A stretch of 64,000 nucleotides of DNA from Butyrivibrio sp. VCB2006 (lineage in GTDB: Bacteria > Bacillota > Clostridia > Lachnospirales > Lachnospiraceae), in the NCBI RefSeq assembly GCF_000420945.1, contig NZ_ATVX01000010.1, positions 1-64,000 on the forward strand. The letters are read 5' to 3'. Numbering within the stretch: the first letter of the stretch is position 1; each line of letters begins with the position of its first letter. The position numbers were made by a program, and so were the translations under genes. Below are positions 1 to 8,118 of the stretch, one piece after another. Below the pieces are notes generated by a model that searched no databases, had not been told where the DNA came from, and was given only the letters and a program-made list of their open reading frames with translations.

Positions 1-32
1 ATTGCTTCCTTACAGGAATTAAGTTCTTTCAT
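1..32 (-). CDS. 5' end of an unidentified gene running off the left edge
   Basis: An ATG on the minus strand at 32-30 is preceded by an AAGGGG ribosome binding site at a normal distance. It opens ten codons (MKELNSCKEA) before the window ends. The good ribosome binding site is the only support. Nothing can be said about the product. The gene points away from ackA, which ends at 406. Confidence 0.4.
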   Translation of the reverse strand, partial: MKELNSCKEA

Positions 33-72
33 ACCTATACCCCTTCCAATTATATTGCCTTAAATAACCCGA

Positions 73-105
73 ATGCCTGTCATAGGCCCCAATTATGACA
101 GGCAT
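73..105. repeat. 12-bp perfect inverted repeat in the leader of the left-edge gene
   Basis: ATGCCTGTCATA (73-84) is repeated inverted at 94-105 with a 9-nt loop. Neither strand has a T-run after it, so it is not an obvious terminator. It lies about 40 bp upstream of the partial gene at 32-1 and could be an operator or a leader hairpin. Confidence 0.5.
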
Positions 106-210
106 ACAATATAGATATGATACCTTATCACTTCATAATTTTCAATATTTTTATTTAACGCGCAACATATATAGAAAATCTTGATACAAAATTAACACAA
201 GATACAAGAA

Positions 211-344
211 AGAATGCCGCTTGCGGCATTCTCGCGCCGAGCGCGGTTGCATTTATGCAACATATTCCTATCGCGCGAGTGCGCATCCTCGCGGAGCGTT
301 TTTTATCTTATAGGAATTCCGAAGGAATTTCCTATAAGATAAAA
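211..344. other. GC-rich multi-hairpin intergenic element
   Basis: Consecutive inverted repeats fill this stretch: a 10-bp stem at 211-232, GTTGCAT/ATGCAAC at 246-261, several CGCG/CTCGCG palindromes at 232-297, and a stem of about 15 bp with TTTATCTTATAGGAA at 302-316 paired to 330-344. The centre is much richer in GC than the flanking AT-rich DNA. I see no coding sequence. It may be a dispersed repeat or a structured RNA. The stretch from 106 to 210 shows nothing I can name. Confidence 0.55.
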
Positions 345-379
345 AAATCGATTCAGCACGAAATGTACTGAATCGATTT
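341..379 (-). terminator. Rho-independent terminator of ackA
   Basis: Read on the minus strand, AAATCGATTCAG pairs with CTGAATCGATTT (one mismatch allows three further pairs) and a run of seven T follows. It sits 27 nt past the ackA stop codon. Confidence 0.85.
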
Positions 380-405
380 GATAAACCTATTAACAAATAC
401 GAAGA

Positions 406-1599
406 TTATTTGCAAAGAGCATATGTATCGCGAGCGATTGCAAGTTCCTCGTTAGTAGGAACAACAAGAAGTGTTACCTTACTGTCAGCAGTAGAAATGG
501 TCTTCTCTTCTCCTCTAACCTTGTTAGCCTCTACGTCGATCTTAGCACCGATAAATCCAAGTCTGTCGCAGATAAGCTTACGAACGAAACCACTATTCTC
601 GCCAACACCGGCTGTAAAGCAGATTACATCAACACCGCCCATAGCAGCTGTGTAAGAGCCGATGTACTTAACTACTCTGTATACAAATGTGTCTACAGCA
701 CGTCTTGCTCCGGCATGTCCGTCATTGTAACCTGCCTCAAGATCTCTGAAGTCAGATGAAAGCTCATCTGAAAGTCCGAAGACACCAGACTTCTTATTAA
801 GAAGGTTAGTTACATCTGCTACAGAAGAATTCTCTTTCTTCATGATAAACTCAACTACTGAAGGATCGATATCACCGGTTCTTGTTCCCATGATAAGTCC
901 CTCAAGTGGAGTAAGTCCCATAGATGTATCTATACACTTGCCACCGTCAACTGCAGAAAGAGAGGCACCATTTCCAAGGTGACATACGATCATCTTAAGA
1001 TCCTTAGCATCTTTGCCAAGAATCTCAGCTGCACGCTTGCTTACAAATGAATGGCTTGTGCCGTGGAAACCATATCTGCGAATGCCATACTTCTCATAGT
1101 ATGAATATGGAAGTCCGTAAAGATATGCATCCTGAGGCATTGTCTGATGGAAAGCTGTATCAAATACTGCAACCATAGGAACGCCTGGCATAACCTTCTG
1201 GCAAGCTCTGATACCGATAAGGTTAGCTGGGTTATGTAAAGGAGCAAGATCACTTACATCCTCGATAGCCTTAATTACTTCATCATTGATGATTACTGAC
1301 TTAGTGAACTTCTCACCGCCGTGAACAATACGATGTCCAACAGCACCGATCTCCTCAAGCTTAACAACACCGTTCTCGGCGTTTGTAAGAGCCTCGATAA
1401 CAAGCTCGATAGCTCTGTTGTGGTCTGGCATTGGCTCAACCTTGGTAATCTTATCCTTACCGGCTGGAGTATAAACAATCTGGCTACCCTCAATACCAAT
1501 TCTCTCACAAAGTCCCTTGCAGATAACTGCCTCTGAATCAGAGTCGATGAGCTGGAATTTCAGTGAAGAACTTCCACAATTGATAACAAGAATTTTCAT
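406..1599 (-). CDS. ackA: Acetate kinase
   Basis: A cytoplasmic ASKHA-fold kinase that interconverts acetyl phosphate plus ADP with acetate plus ATP, the last step of acetate fermentation. The 397-residue length is normal. Family motifs appear in order: NCGSSSLKF at residues 7-15, GHRIVHGG, DTAFHQTMP, YGFHGTSH, LGNGAS, TRTGDIDP and FTAGVGENS. The start follows an AAGAGG ribosome binding site. The usual partner pta is not adjacent here. The gene diverges from tmcAL, stands alone and ends in its own terminator. A cre-like operator lies upstream of its best promoter, at a position expected for activation. Confidence 0.97.
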   Translation of the reverse strand: MKILVINCGSSSLKFQLIDSDSEAVICKGLCERIGIEGSQIVYTPAGKDKITKVEPMPDHNRAIELVIEALTNAENGVVKLEEIGAVGHRIVHGGEKFTKSVIINDEVIKAIEDVSDLAPLHNPANLIGIRACQKVMPGVPMVAVFDTAFHQTMPQDAYLYGLPYSYYEKYGIRRYGFHGTSHSFVSKRAAEILGKDAKDLKMIVCHLGNGASLSAVDGGKCIDTSMGLTPLEGLIMGTRTGDIDPSVVEFIMKKENSSVADVTNLLNKKSGVFGLSDELSSDFRDLEAGYNDGHAGARRAVDTFVYRVVKYIGSYTAAMGGVDVICFTAGVGENSGFVRKLICDRLGFIGAKIDVEANKVRGEEKTISTADSKVTLLVVPTNEELAIARDTYALCK

Positions 1600-1731
1600 A
1601 AATAACCTCTTTTCATTATATTGATATTGTAGTTAACATGCATATAGAATAAAATCATCTACATGCTTATAGAAAATAATAGAATTCTGACTTAATTATT
1701 TTTTAGCCACATTATAATTGTATCAGTGTAA

Positions 1732-1760
1732 AATATATAAGCAAGGTAAAAATTGTACAA
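1732..1760 (-). promoter_or_regulatory. Predicted ackA promoter
   Basis: On the minus strand, TTGTAC (1760-1755) and TATATT (1737-1732) are separated by 17 bp. The start point would be near 1725, giving a leader of about 125 nt. It is a prediction from hexamers only. Confidence 0.5.
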
Positions 1761-1774
1761 AAATAGGCAAAATT

Positions 1775-1788
1775 TGAAAGCGCTTACA
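1775..1788. promoter_or_regulatory. cre-like operator between ackA and tmcAL
   Basis: TGAAAGCGCTTACA matches the published CcpA cre consensus TGNAARCGNWWWCA at every position. Its centre lies about 57 bp upstream of the predicted ackA start point, an activating position, and only 5 bp upstream of the tmcAL start codon. It also resembles the local LacI-type operators near uxaA and uxaC, so CcpA is likely but not certain. Confidence 0.7.
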
Positions 1789-1793
1789 TCCAC

Positions 1794-3017
1794 ATGAAAA
1801 CAATAGGTATAGTTGCAGAATTTAATCCATTTCATAATGGGCACTTACATTTGCTGAATTATTGCAAAAAAGAGCTTGGTGCCGACTATATTGTCATCGT
1901 CATGAGCGGCGATTTTGTTCAGCGAGGCTCTCCTGCCCTGGTGGACAAATTTGTGCGCACCAAAATGGCTCTTTCCTGTGGTGCTGACCTTGTTTTCGAA
2001 CTTCCTGTCTGCTACTCCACAGGCAGCGCAGAATTTTTTGCCCAGGGTGCTGTATCTCTTCTTGATAAGCTTGGAGTTGTGGACCAGCTTGTATTTGGAA
2101 GCGAATGCGGTGACACTTCTCTTTTGACAGAGGTTGCCAATATTCTTGTAAAAGAGCCTGATCAGTACAAAGAAGCTCTCTCTGCCCATATCAAAAAAGG
2201 TGATTCCTTCCCGGTAGCCAGAGAAAAAGCTTTAACAGGATATATGAAGACCGCACAAGATAATAGAGAAACTGATCTTTCGGTTCTATCATCTCCTAAT
2301 AATATCCTTGGAATAGAGTACATCAAGGCGCTTCTTTCACGGAACAGTAAGATAGAACCTATTGCTATCAAAAGGATCGGCGAAGCCTACGACTCAGAAG
2401 AACTTAATAGCCTTTCAAGCGCCTCCGGAATCAGATCAAGCATTACTTCCGGTGGTATTTCAGCTGATATAAGTAGTGCCATGCCTTCTTCATGCTATGA
2501 GCTTCTTTCTGAAAACACAGGTCGATTAGCTGATAACAAGCGTATCTCTGATCTTCTTCACTATAAATTATTACAGGAAAAAGAAAATGGATATTCAGTA
2601 TATCTAGATGTAAGCGAAGATTTTTCAAATAAGATTTTGTCAAAGCTTGAGAAATACGAAAGCTTTGATCAGTTTTGCAATGTTCTTAAATCAAAGGACA
2701 CAACTTACTCCAGGATCAGCAGATCTTTAACACACATTTTACTTGGGATAACAGATTCAAATATGGCAGCTTACAAAGAAGATGGCTACACCACCTTTGC
2801 CAGAGTCCTTGGAATGAAGGCCAAGTCATCTCCTCTTTTAAGGGAAATAAACAAGTCTTCCAAACCGCTTTTAACTAATATCAAAAATGCGCAGGAACTA
2901 CTGTCTCCACTTGAATTTCGCATGTTCAAGGAGACCTTGTTTGCTACGGAAATCTATAACCTTGCCTGCCCTTCAAAAAACAATAATGAGTACCGTCTAA
3001 AGCAGATTATTTTATAA
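1794..3017 (+). CDS. tmcAL: tRNA(Met) cytidine acetate ligase (TmcAL/YlbM family)
   Basis: The family makes N4-acetylcytidine at the wobble base of elongator tRNA-Met, using acetate and ATP through acetyl-adenylate. The 407-residue length is typical. The nucleotidyltransferase N-terminus is clear: VAEFNPFHNGH at residues 7-17 with the HxGH signature, then SGDFVQRG, FELP and, later, a SASGIRSS segment like the second nucleotide-binding motif. The canonical N-terminus fixes the start at 1794, yet no Shine-Dalgarno sequence is visible and a cre-like site lies directly upstream. It is divergent from acetate kinase, whose product is its substrate. Confidence 0.92.
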   Translation: MKTIGIVAEFNPFHNGHLHLLNYCKKELGADYIVIVMSGDFVQRGSPALVDKFVRTKMALSCGADLVFELPVCYSTGSAEFFAQGAVSLLDKLGVVDQLVFGSECGDTSLLTEVANILVKEPDQYKEALSAHIKKGDSFPVAREKALTGYMKTAQDNRETDLSVLSSPNNILGIEYIKALLSRNSKIEPIAIKRIGEAYDSEELNSLSSASGIRSSITSGGISADISSAMPSSCYELLSENTGRLADNKRISDLLHYKLLQEKENGYSVYLDVSEDFSNKILSKLEKYESFDQFCNVLKSKDTTYSRISRSLTHILLGITDSNMAAYKEDGYTTFARVLGMKAKSSPLLREINKSSKPLLTNIKNAQELLSPLEFRMFKETLFATEIYNLACPSKNNNEYRLKQIIL

Positions 3018-3069
3018 GCTTTTTCTTTTATATAATTTTAAGATTTCCCACAATGCATGCGGATTGAAG

Positions 3070-3098
3070 TTAACTTTTTGACGTGATAACATTATTAT
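3070..3098 (+). promoter_or_regulatory. Predicted promoter of the cNMP-fold protein gene
   Basis: TTAACT (3070-3075) and TATTAT (3093-3098) are spaced by 17 bp. The start point would be near 3105, leaving a short leader before the GGAGG site at 3122-3126. The -35 hexamer is weak. Confidence 0.4.
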
Positions 3099-3132
3099 AT
3101 GTAGGATTGTGACGTTTAATCGGAGGCATAAT

Positions 3133-5244
3133 ATGGGGCTTATCAAACTCGAAAAAGGACAAATACTTCATAAAGCAGGCACCGATGTTGTTGAAACTAT
3201 AGAAGTTTTGGTCAAGGGAAGTCTTAAAGTTTCAAATCAGTTTACCTCGATTACTCTTACTGTGGGTAGTTTTGTTGGTATCGTAGAAACTCCCGGCACA
3301 GCCTACAAATATAATATTGAGGCTCTGGAGGATTCTGCAGTATACTCCTATTCCTTCGAATCCGAAGCGGATATTCCTAATGTAGTCAAATCAAACCCTA
3401 AGATTGCGCCTATTTTGGCTGCCCAATCCGTTGAATCAGCAGTAAAATGCTGTGACGTATATGAGCAGGAATATGACGATGCTATGGCCGAGTATGACCA
3501 GATTATCTCCGATTATACTGACTACCCTGCCCTTTGCATTAAGGTTGGCGAAGTAGCCAAGCAGTTTCCCGAAATAGCAGAAATCATTTCCCCTGAAAAG
3601 AGCGATAATATTTCCGATTGGGCATTTGATTTTGTAAGAAGTCTCAAAAAAAACGAGGCAACCCTAAAAAAATATGTATATCCTGCAAGTATAGAAATTG
3701 CCACCGGTGTAGTAATGCAGACCTATACCATATACACCAGGATATCCCAGGAATCTCAGCTTCTGGTAGAGTACAGAAATACTTTAAAGAAAAAAGCGGC
3801 GGCCTTTGCCAACACCATGAAAGCTATAAAGGCAAAGCTTAATGATATAGAAAATAACGGCGGAGACGGTGAAGGCACTGTAACTGTTGTTAATGCTCTG
3901 AATACTATTTTGCAGTACGCGGAAGTGCCTGCTGAAGTAGCCATGAAATTCGAAGAACAACTGGCTGCATTTAAGGCTATGAATAATCGCTATGATTCTG
4001 CAGATGAGGCCAGAGCTCTAAGAAGAAGCCTTGGAAGCACCTTCTTTGATGTATATACCCCAGCCTTCTTGAAGAGTCTTAAGGATGACAATGTTCCGAC
4101 AGAACTTAAAATGTTCTTTATGTTTGGCTTTGTTGATGAGGAACTGGCAGGAGAAAAAAATACAGCAATTCTGTACAACATGGCAAAAGCCTATGTTCCG
4201 GACCCTGAAGGAAAGGTACTTCTGTGTTACGAATGGCTTAAAAAGATCTATAATCTTGAAGTTGAGCCTTCCAGAAATGAGTTTGACCAGGATTGGCCTA
4301 CATATCTTCGTGAACAAAAGGCCACAGGACAGCTCAATCAGGCCCAGGTAGACCTTATGGCCGATGATCCTACAAGTAAGCTTAACTTTGAAATACATAA
4401 TCTTTTTGCCCTTGGAAACAGAATGACCTTTGGCCGCATTTCAGCCTATGTTCCGGTATTTGATGCCCAGAACGTACTAAGACCTCTGGACATGGCATAT
4501 CAGACAGTTGCCAAAATAAATGAATATTATTCCATGATACGAAATGTGGACTACGGAGTATTCTGCCGTTCTGCTCTCTTTTCAGATCCTGAAATCGGAG
4601 TTCCGTCCTTCCATTTTTCAGATGATATCACACCATACATGATCCTTATGCCCAATATAGGATCAAGAGCTTCTTTGTGGCAGGAAATCGAGGGTAAAAA
4701 CAGAAGAACTCCCGCCAGAATGCTGGTATCTATATTTAACACAGAAAACACTGAAGAGTGCATGATAAGACTCTTTGCCGAGTTCAGATGGGAAATGTGC
4801 AAAACTGAACAGGGAATTCACTGGAATGATGTTACAGATCCTTCCCTTACTTCCATGTACTGCGATTACCTTCAGTTCTATAAAAAGAACCCTGCTCTAT
4901 CCTCAGAAAACAAAGAAAAGCTCAGAACAGACCTTAAGAAATTCAGTAATAACTATAAAAATGTGTTCATTGCGGACTATCTTTCATATGTAAAGTTCGA
5001 AGCTGCCGGCTCACCAAGGTTAAACAAGGTTGTAAGAGAAATCCTGTTTACCTTCTGTCCGTTTGCAAAAGAGCTTCGTGAAAAGGTTGCAGACAATCCT
5101 CAGTATACAGAACTGATCAACCATTACAATACTCGTATATCCAACCAGACAAAGCCTGTTGTAAACATAATCAACAAGCTCAAGAAAGAAGAAATTCCAG
5201 TTCCGGAGCCTTTGATGACTCAGTACGAATTCCTGAAAAAATAA
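3133..5244 (+). CDS. Large protein with N-terminal cNMP-binding-like domain, function unknown
   Basis: This 703-residue protein starts at 3133, after a GGAGG site; an upstream in-frame start at 3109 has no such site. Residues about 1-85 look like a cyclic-nucleotide-binding beta-roll (LEKGQIL, VLVKGSLKVS, TLTVGSFVGI). The arginine of the phosphate-binding cassette is not obvious, so nucleotide binding is doubtful. Residues about 110-300 are helical and charged. Residues about 420-690 form a large conserved-looking domain with PNIGSRASLWQEIEGK and SLTSMYCDYLQFY. No signal peptide or membrane segment is seen, so it is probably cytoplasmic. I do not recognise the C-terminal domain. It is transcribed alone and followed by a bidirectional terminator. 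Confidence 0.85.
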   Translation: MGLIKLEKGQILHKAGTDVVETIEVLVKGSLKVSNQFTSITLTVGSFVGIVETPGTAYKYNIEALEDSAVYSYSFESEADIPNVVKSNPKIAPILAAQSVESAVKCCDVYEQEYDDAMAEYDQIISDYTDYPALCIKVGEVAKQFPEIAEIISPEKSDNISDWAFDFVRSLKKNEATLKKYVYPASIEIATGVVMQTYTIYTRISQESQLLVEYRNTLKKKAAAFANTMKAIKAKLNDIENNGGDGEGTVTVVNALNTILQYAEVPAEVAMKFEEQLAAFKAMNNRYDSADEARALRRSLGSTFFDVYTPAFLKSLKDDNVPTELKMFFMFGFVDEELAGEKNTAILYNMAKAYVPDPEGKVLLCYEWLKKIYNLEVEPSRNEFDQDWPTYLREQKATGQLNQAQVDLMADDPTSKLNFEIHNLFALGNRMTFGRISAYVPVFDAQNVLRPLDMAYQTVAKINEYYSMIRNVDYGVFCRSALFSDPEIGVPSFHFSDDITPYMILMPNIGSRASLWQEIEGKNRRTPARMLVSIFNTENTEECMIRLFAEFRWEMCKTEQGIHWNDVTDPSLTSMYCDYLQFYKKNPALSSENKEKLRTDLKKFSNNYKNVFIADYLSYVKFEAAGSPRLNKVVREILFTFCPFAKELREKVADNPQYTELINHYNTRISNQTKPVVNIINKLKKEEIPVPEPLMTQYEFLKK

Positions 5245-5251
5245 CAAAAAA

Positions 5252-5290
5252 AGCAAGGGAGATTGCATTTGCGGCAATCTCCCTTAATTT
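5252..5290. terminator. Bidirectional terminator between convergent genes
   Basis: AAGGGAGATTGC (5255-5266) pairs with GCAATCTCCCTT (5274-5285) across a 7-nt loop. The minus strand has a strong T-run directly after it, and the plus strand a weaker AATTTTA. It serves the cNMP-fold gene on one side and the pectin operon on the other. Confidence 0.85.
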
Positions 5291-6132
5291 TAGGCCATGT
5301 ATTTCTTTTCAATACTCTGAATAAATTCTCTTGCAGCCACGGCATTATCAGGCTTGGTATCCTCCAATGTAGCGTGGATAAATGGCTTTTTCTCCACTGC
5401 AAACTTAACGATTGTATCGTAATTTATCTCGCCAAGACCGCAGGCCATACTCTTAACGCTGTCCCCTTCTACTACTGCATCTTTCAAGTGAATCATGCAG
5501 ATATCTTTTTCCAAAAGATCAATTGCCTCTTCGAACACTTCCTGTCTCTGTTCAAAATTGTCTGTCCAAAGAAGGTTAACCGGATCAAAGATAATCTGAA
5601 GATTTGGAGACTCAATTCTATCAAGGACCTCTCTTGCTCTCTTAGGATTCCATACAATATGTCTATAAACAGGTTCAATTGCAACAATTACACCCATTTT
5701 CTCAGCATATTCGACTACAGGTTTAAGTCCGGTGATAAAAGTCTCAAGAGCTTCCTGTGAATGACAGGCTTCTTTATCATAGTGATAATCCACATTAGGA
5801 GCTCCGGTCTCAGTTCCGACCATACCTGCCCCCATAAGAGAAGCAAAACGTATATGAGCCATATATTTGTCCTGAGTCGCCTTAAGAGCAGCTGCGTCAG
5901 GAGTTGCAAGGTTAAGATAGCATCCAAGTACTGCCACATCAAGATCAGCTCTTCTAAAGGCATCTCTCATATACATAGCATAGCCCGGAGTAAGTGCATT
6001 TGTGTCTGCTGTAAATCCCGGGACCTTAGAAAGAGCTATGTGAGTGCAGCTAAAGCCCTGTCTCTTAATCTCCTGTAATCTTTCCTCAAATGGTAACTGT
6101 ACTGTATCATGAAATCTAATTCCTATCTGCAT
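5290..6132 (-). CDS. Sugar phosphate isomerase/epimerase (xylose isomerase-like TIM barrel)
   Basis: A 280-residue protein of the AP-endonuclease-2/xylose-isomerase-like family. These are cytoplasmic TIM barrels that isomerise or epimerise sugars using a divalent metal. The usual metal ligands are visible as IAIEPV (Glu), FDPVNLLW (Asp), IHLKDA (His/Asp) and TLEDT (Glu). There is no signal peptide. Its start overlaps the end of the ankyrin-GH43 gene by 10 nt, suggesting translational coupling. It is the last gene of the pectin operon. The exact substrate cannot be read; a sugar released by the two GH43 enzymes, or a uronate-pathway intermediate, is plausible. Confidence 0.85.
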   Translation of the reverse strand: MQIGIRFHDTVQLPFEERLQEIKRQGFSCTHIALSKVPGFTADTNALTPGYAMYMRDAFRRADLDVAVLGCYLNLATPDAAALKATQDKYMAHIRFASLMGAGMVGTETGAPNVDYHYDKEACHSQEALETFITGLKPVVEYAEKMGVIVAIEPVYRHIVWNPKRAREVLDRIESPNLQIIFDPVNLLWTDNFEQRQEVFEEAIDLLEKDICMIHLKDAVVEGDSVKSMACGLGEINYDTIVKFAVEKKPFIHATLEDTKPDNAVAAREFIQSIEKKYMA

Positions 6133-8114
6133 AACATTTCCTTTCCTTCGTATGTGGGATTATGAAAACTCACATAAAGTTCATTATCAATACCGCCATA
6201 TGCATACATACCAACAAGAGCACCTGTAAATCTCTTTCCCTTATCATACCCCTCATCACATAGATAATAAACCTTTGATAATGTAGCAAATGTGGTCAAT
6301 TCTGAATCATTCAAATCCTTATCAGTAATTATTCCATAGCAAAGGCTTCTTTTCAAATGGTCTGTTGTCATTTTAAGTTCAATCTGACTACACTCTGCCA
6401 GCAATGGCTCCTCGCTGTATATATAGCTGTCAATTTCCCCTATATGTTCATTAGAATACACCAGTATTTTGTTGTCTTTTTTGATTATTCCAAATTCCAA
6501 ATAAGTATTTTCGTCGTAGTAGCCGCATATTCCTGCTGTTTGGCCCTCAGTAAGGTTAGGTATGTCCATAACAACAGTATATTCAAAAGAAAAATCGCAT
6601 TGTCTTCTAAGTACAATATTTCTGCTGTCTATGCTGCTAAGAGGCATTTTGCTTCCACGAATAATGAATGTTTCACTACACTCATCAATGTCCCTAATAT
6701 ACTTAAGAGCATCTTTTTCCAATGGCCTTGGTGTCATGTAGTCAAACGGAATACCACAGGGAGATATTTGCGCATTATCACTGTTAATTGAATCTCCTAC
6801 AGTCCATTTTCCCGATTTCACTTCACCAGCTTTTTCAATATAAGGTTTAACCTGCATACAGGACGGTCCCTTTAGATTATTAACTATCGGCCAGCCATCT
6901 GCAGTCCAGGTAACAGGGTCAAGTGCTGTCTCTCTTCCGAGAATACTGTATCCATCCCCTATTTTTCTGCCGCATAGATATACCATAAACCATCTGCCAT
7001 CAGGGGTTTCCACAAGATCTCCATGGCCACAGCGCTGAATTGTAGCACCTTCATCATTCTGTCTCATAATCGGATTATAGGGACATGGCTCATAGACTCC
7101 CATAAGTTCTTTACTTCGCGACACCGTCACTCTATGCCCCGGGCCTGTACCGCCCTCAGCCTGAAGCAAATAATAATATCCGTCCTTTTTGTATATATGA
7201 GGTCCTTCAGGAGCTCTTTTGTTACTTCCATAGTATAAGAGCACCGGCTCCGAAATCTTTTGGGTGCCTGTTTTATCCAGTTCAAAAATCCGGGCTCCCC
7301 TGTTTAAAAGCATGTATCTACGGCCATCATCGTCATTAAAAAGTCCCGGATCTATTCCATCCTCATCTATAAAAACAGGCTCTGAATATGGTCCCTCAGG
7401 TTTATCAGAACACACAATCATCTGCCTTCTGTACACCGGTCCTATATCATTAAGCCTGTATGTTGCCGCAATATAAAACTTTCCTTCGTAGTAGCTTATA
7501 TCAGGGGCCCAGTAGCCTCTGCCCCCTTCCAGGCCATCAAGATAAGACCAATCCGGGTTAGTGATAGCATGGCCTATAATATCCCAGTGAATCAAATCCT
7601 TGGAATGGGAAATTGGAATACATGGGAAAAAGATAAATGAGGAATTTACCATGTAATAGTCATCCCCCACTCTACATATGGAAGGATCAGGAAAGAATCC
7701 GGTCCTGATTGGATTTCTGTAAAAATCCTCATACCTGTGGCCGTATTTTTCTGCAAGATAATTATCTATCTTCACAAGACCTGAGCTTTTATCCATAGAT
7801 AGTTTAGCAGCCTCTAAAGCACCACATCTATCTTCCTCTTTTTTCTCATGTGATTTAAGCGCATCATTCTCTCTCTTCACAATATCCCAGGGAGTAACAA
7901 GATCCTCATCTCCCTGAAGTGGGTCCAATCCGCACCGCTCCACAAGATATATAAACATCTCAGGATTACCGGACATAGCCGCATAATGAAGCACAGTCCT
8001 GTGGTTATCAGCAAATTCATTGAGACTTGCCTTGGAATACTCTACTATCCATTTAAGCAGCATAAAATCACCATTTTGTGCTGCCTCATAAATACTTACT
8101 CTTCCAACATCCAT
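6123..8114 (-). CDS. GH43 glycosidase with N-terminal ankyrin repeats
   Basis: A 663-residue cytoplasmic protein. The start at 8114 is chosen because GAGGTG lies 7 nt upstream and the previous gene stops 4 nt before. Residues about 5-90 are ankyrin repeats (IYEAAQNGD, TVLHYAAMSGNPEMFIYLVE). The five-bladed GH43 domain runs from about 130 to 440, with FFPDPSICRVGDDYYMVNSS (Asp base), DGIDPGLFNDDDG (Asp) and RAPEGPHIYKKDGYYYL (Glu acid). A C-terminal beta-sandwich follows. GH43 enzymes include beta-xylosidases and alpha-L-arabinofuranosidases that trim side chains. An ankyrin fusion is unusual in this family. No signal peptide is present, so the substrate must be imported. Confidence 0.9.
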   Translation of the reverse strand: MDVGRVSIYEAAQNGDFMLLKWIVEYSKASLNEFADNHRTVLHYAAMSGNPEMFIYLVERCGLDPLQGDEDLVTPWDIVKRENDALKSHEKKEEDRCGALEAAKLSMDKSSGLVKIDNYLAEKYGHRYEDFYRNPIRTGFFPDPSICRVGDDYYMVNSSFIFFPCIPISHSKDLIHWDIIGHAITNPDWSYLDGLEGGRGYWAPDISYYEGKFYIAATYRLNDIGPVYRRQMIVCSDKPEGPYSEPVFIDEDGIDPGLFNDDDGRRYMLLNRGARIFELDKTGTQKISEPVLLYYGSNKRAPEGPHIYKKDGYYYLLQAEGGTGPGHRVTVSRSKELMGVYEPCPYNPIMRQNDEGATIQRCGHGDLVETPDGRWFMVYLCGRKIGDGYSILGRETALDPVTWTADGWPIVNNLKGPSCMQVKPYIEKAGEVKSGKWTVGDSINSDNAQISPCGIPFDYMTPRPLEKDALKYIRDIDECSETFIIRGSKMPLSSIDSRNIVLRRQCDFSFEYTVVMDIPNLTEGQTAGICGYYDENTYLEFGIIKKDNKILVYSNEHIGEIDSYIYSEEPLLAECSQIELKMTTDHLKRSLCYGIITDKDLNDSELTTFATLSKVYYLCDEGYDKGKRFTGALVGMYAYGGIDNELYVSFHNPTYEGKEMLCR

Positions 8115-8118
8115 GAAA

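Noticed and set aside
5263..5760. 165-codon plus-strand frame opposite the TIM-barrel isomerase
   Set aside because: It begins inside a bidirectional terminator and lies entirely antisense to a confident gene.
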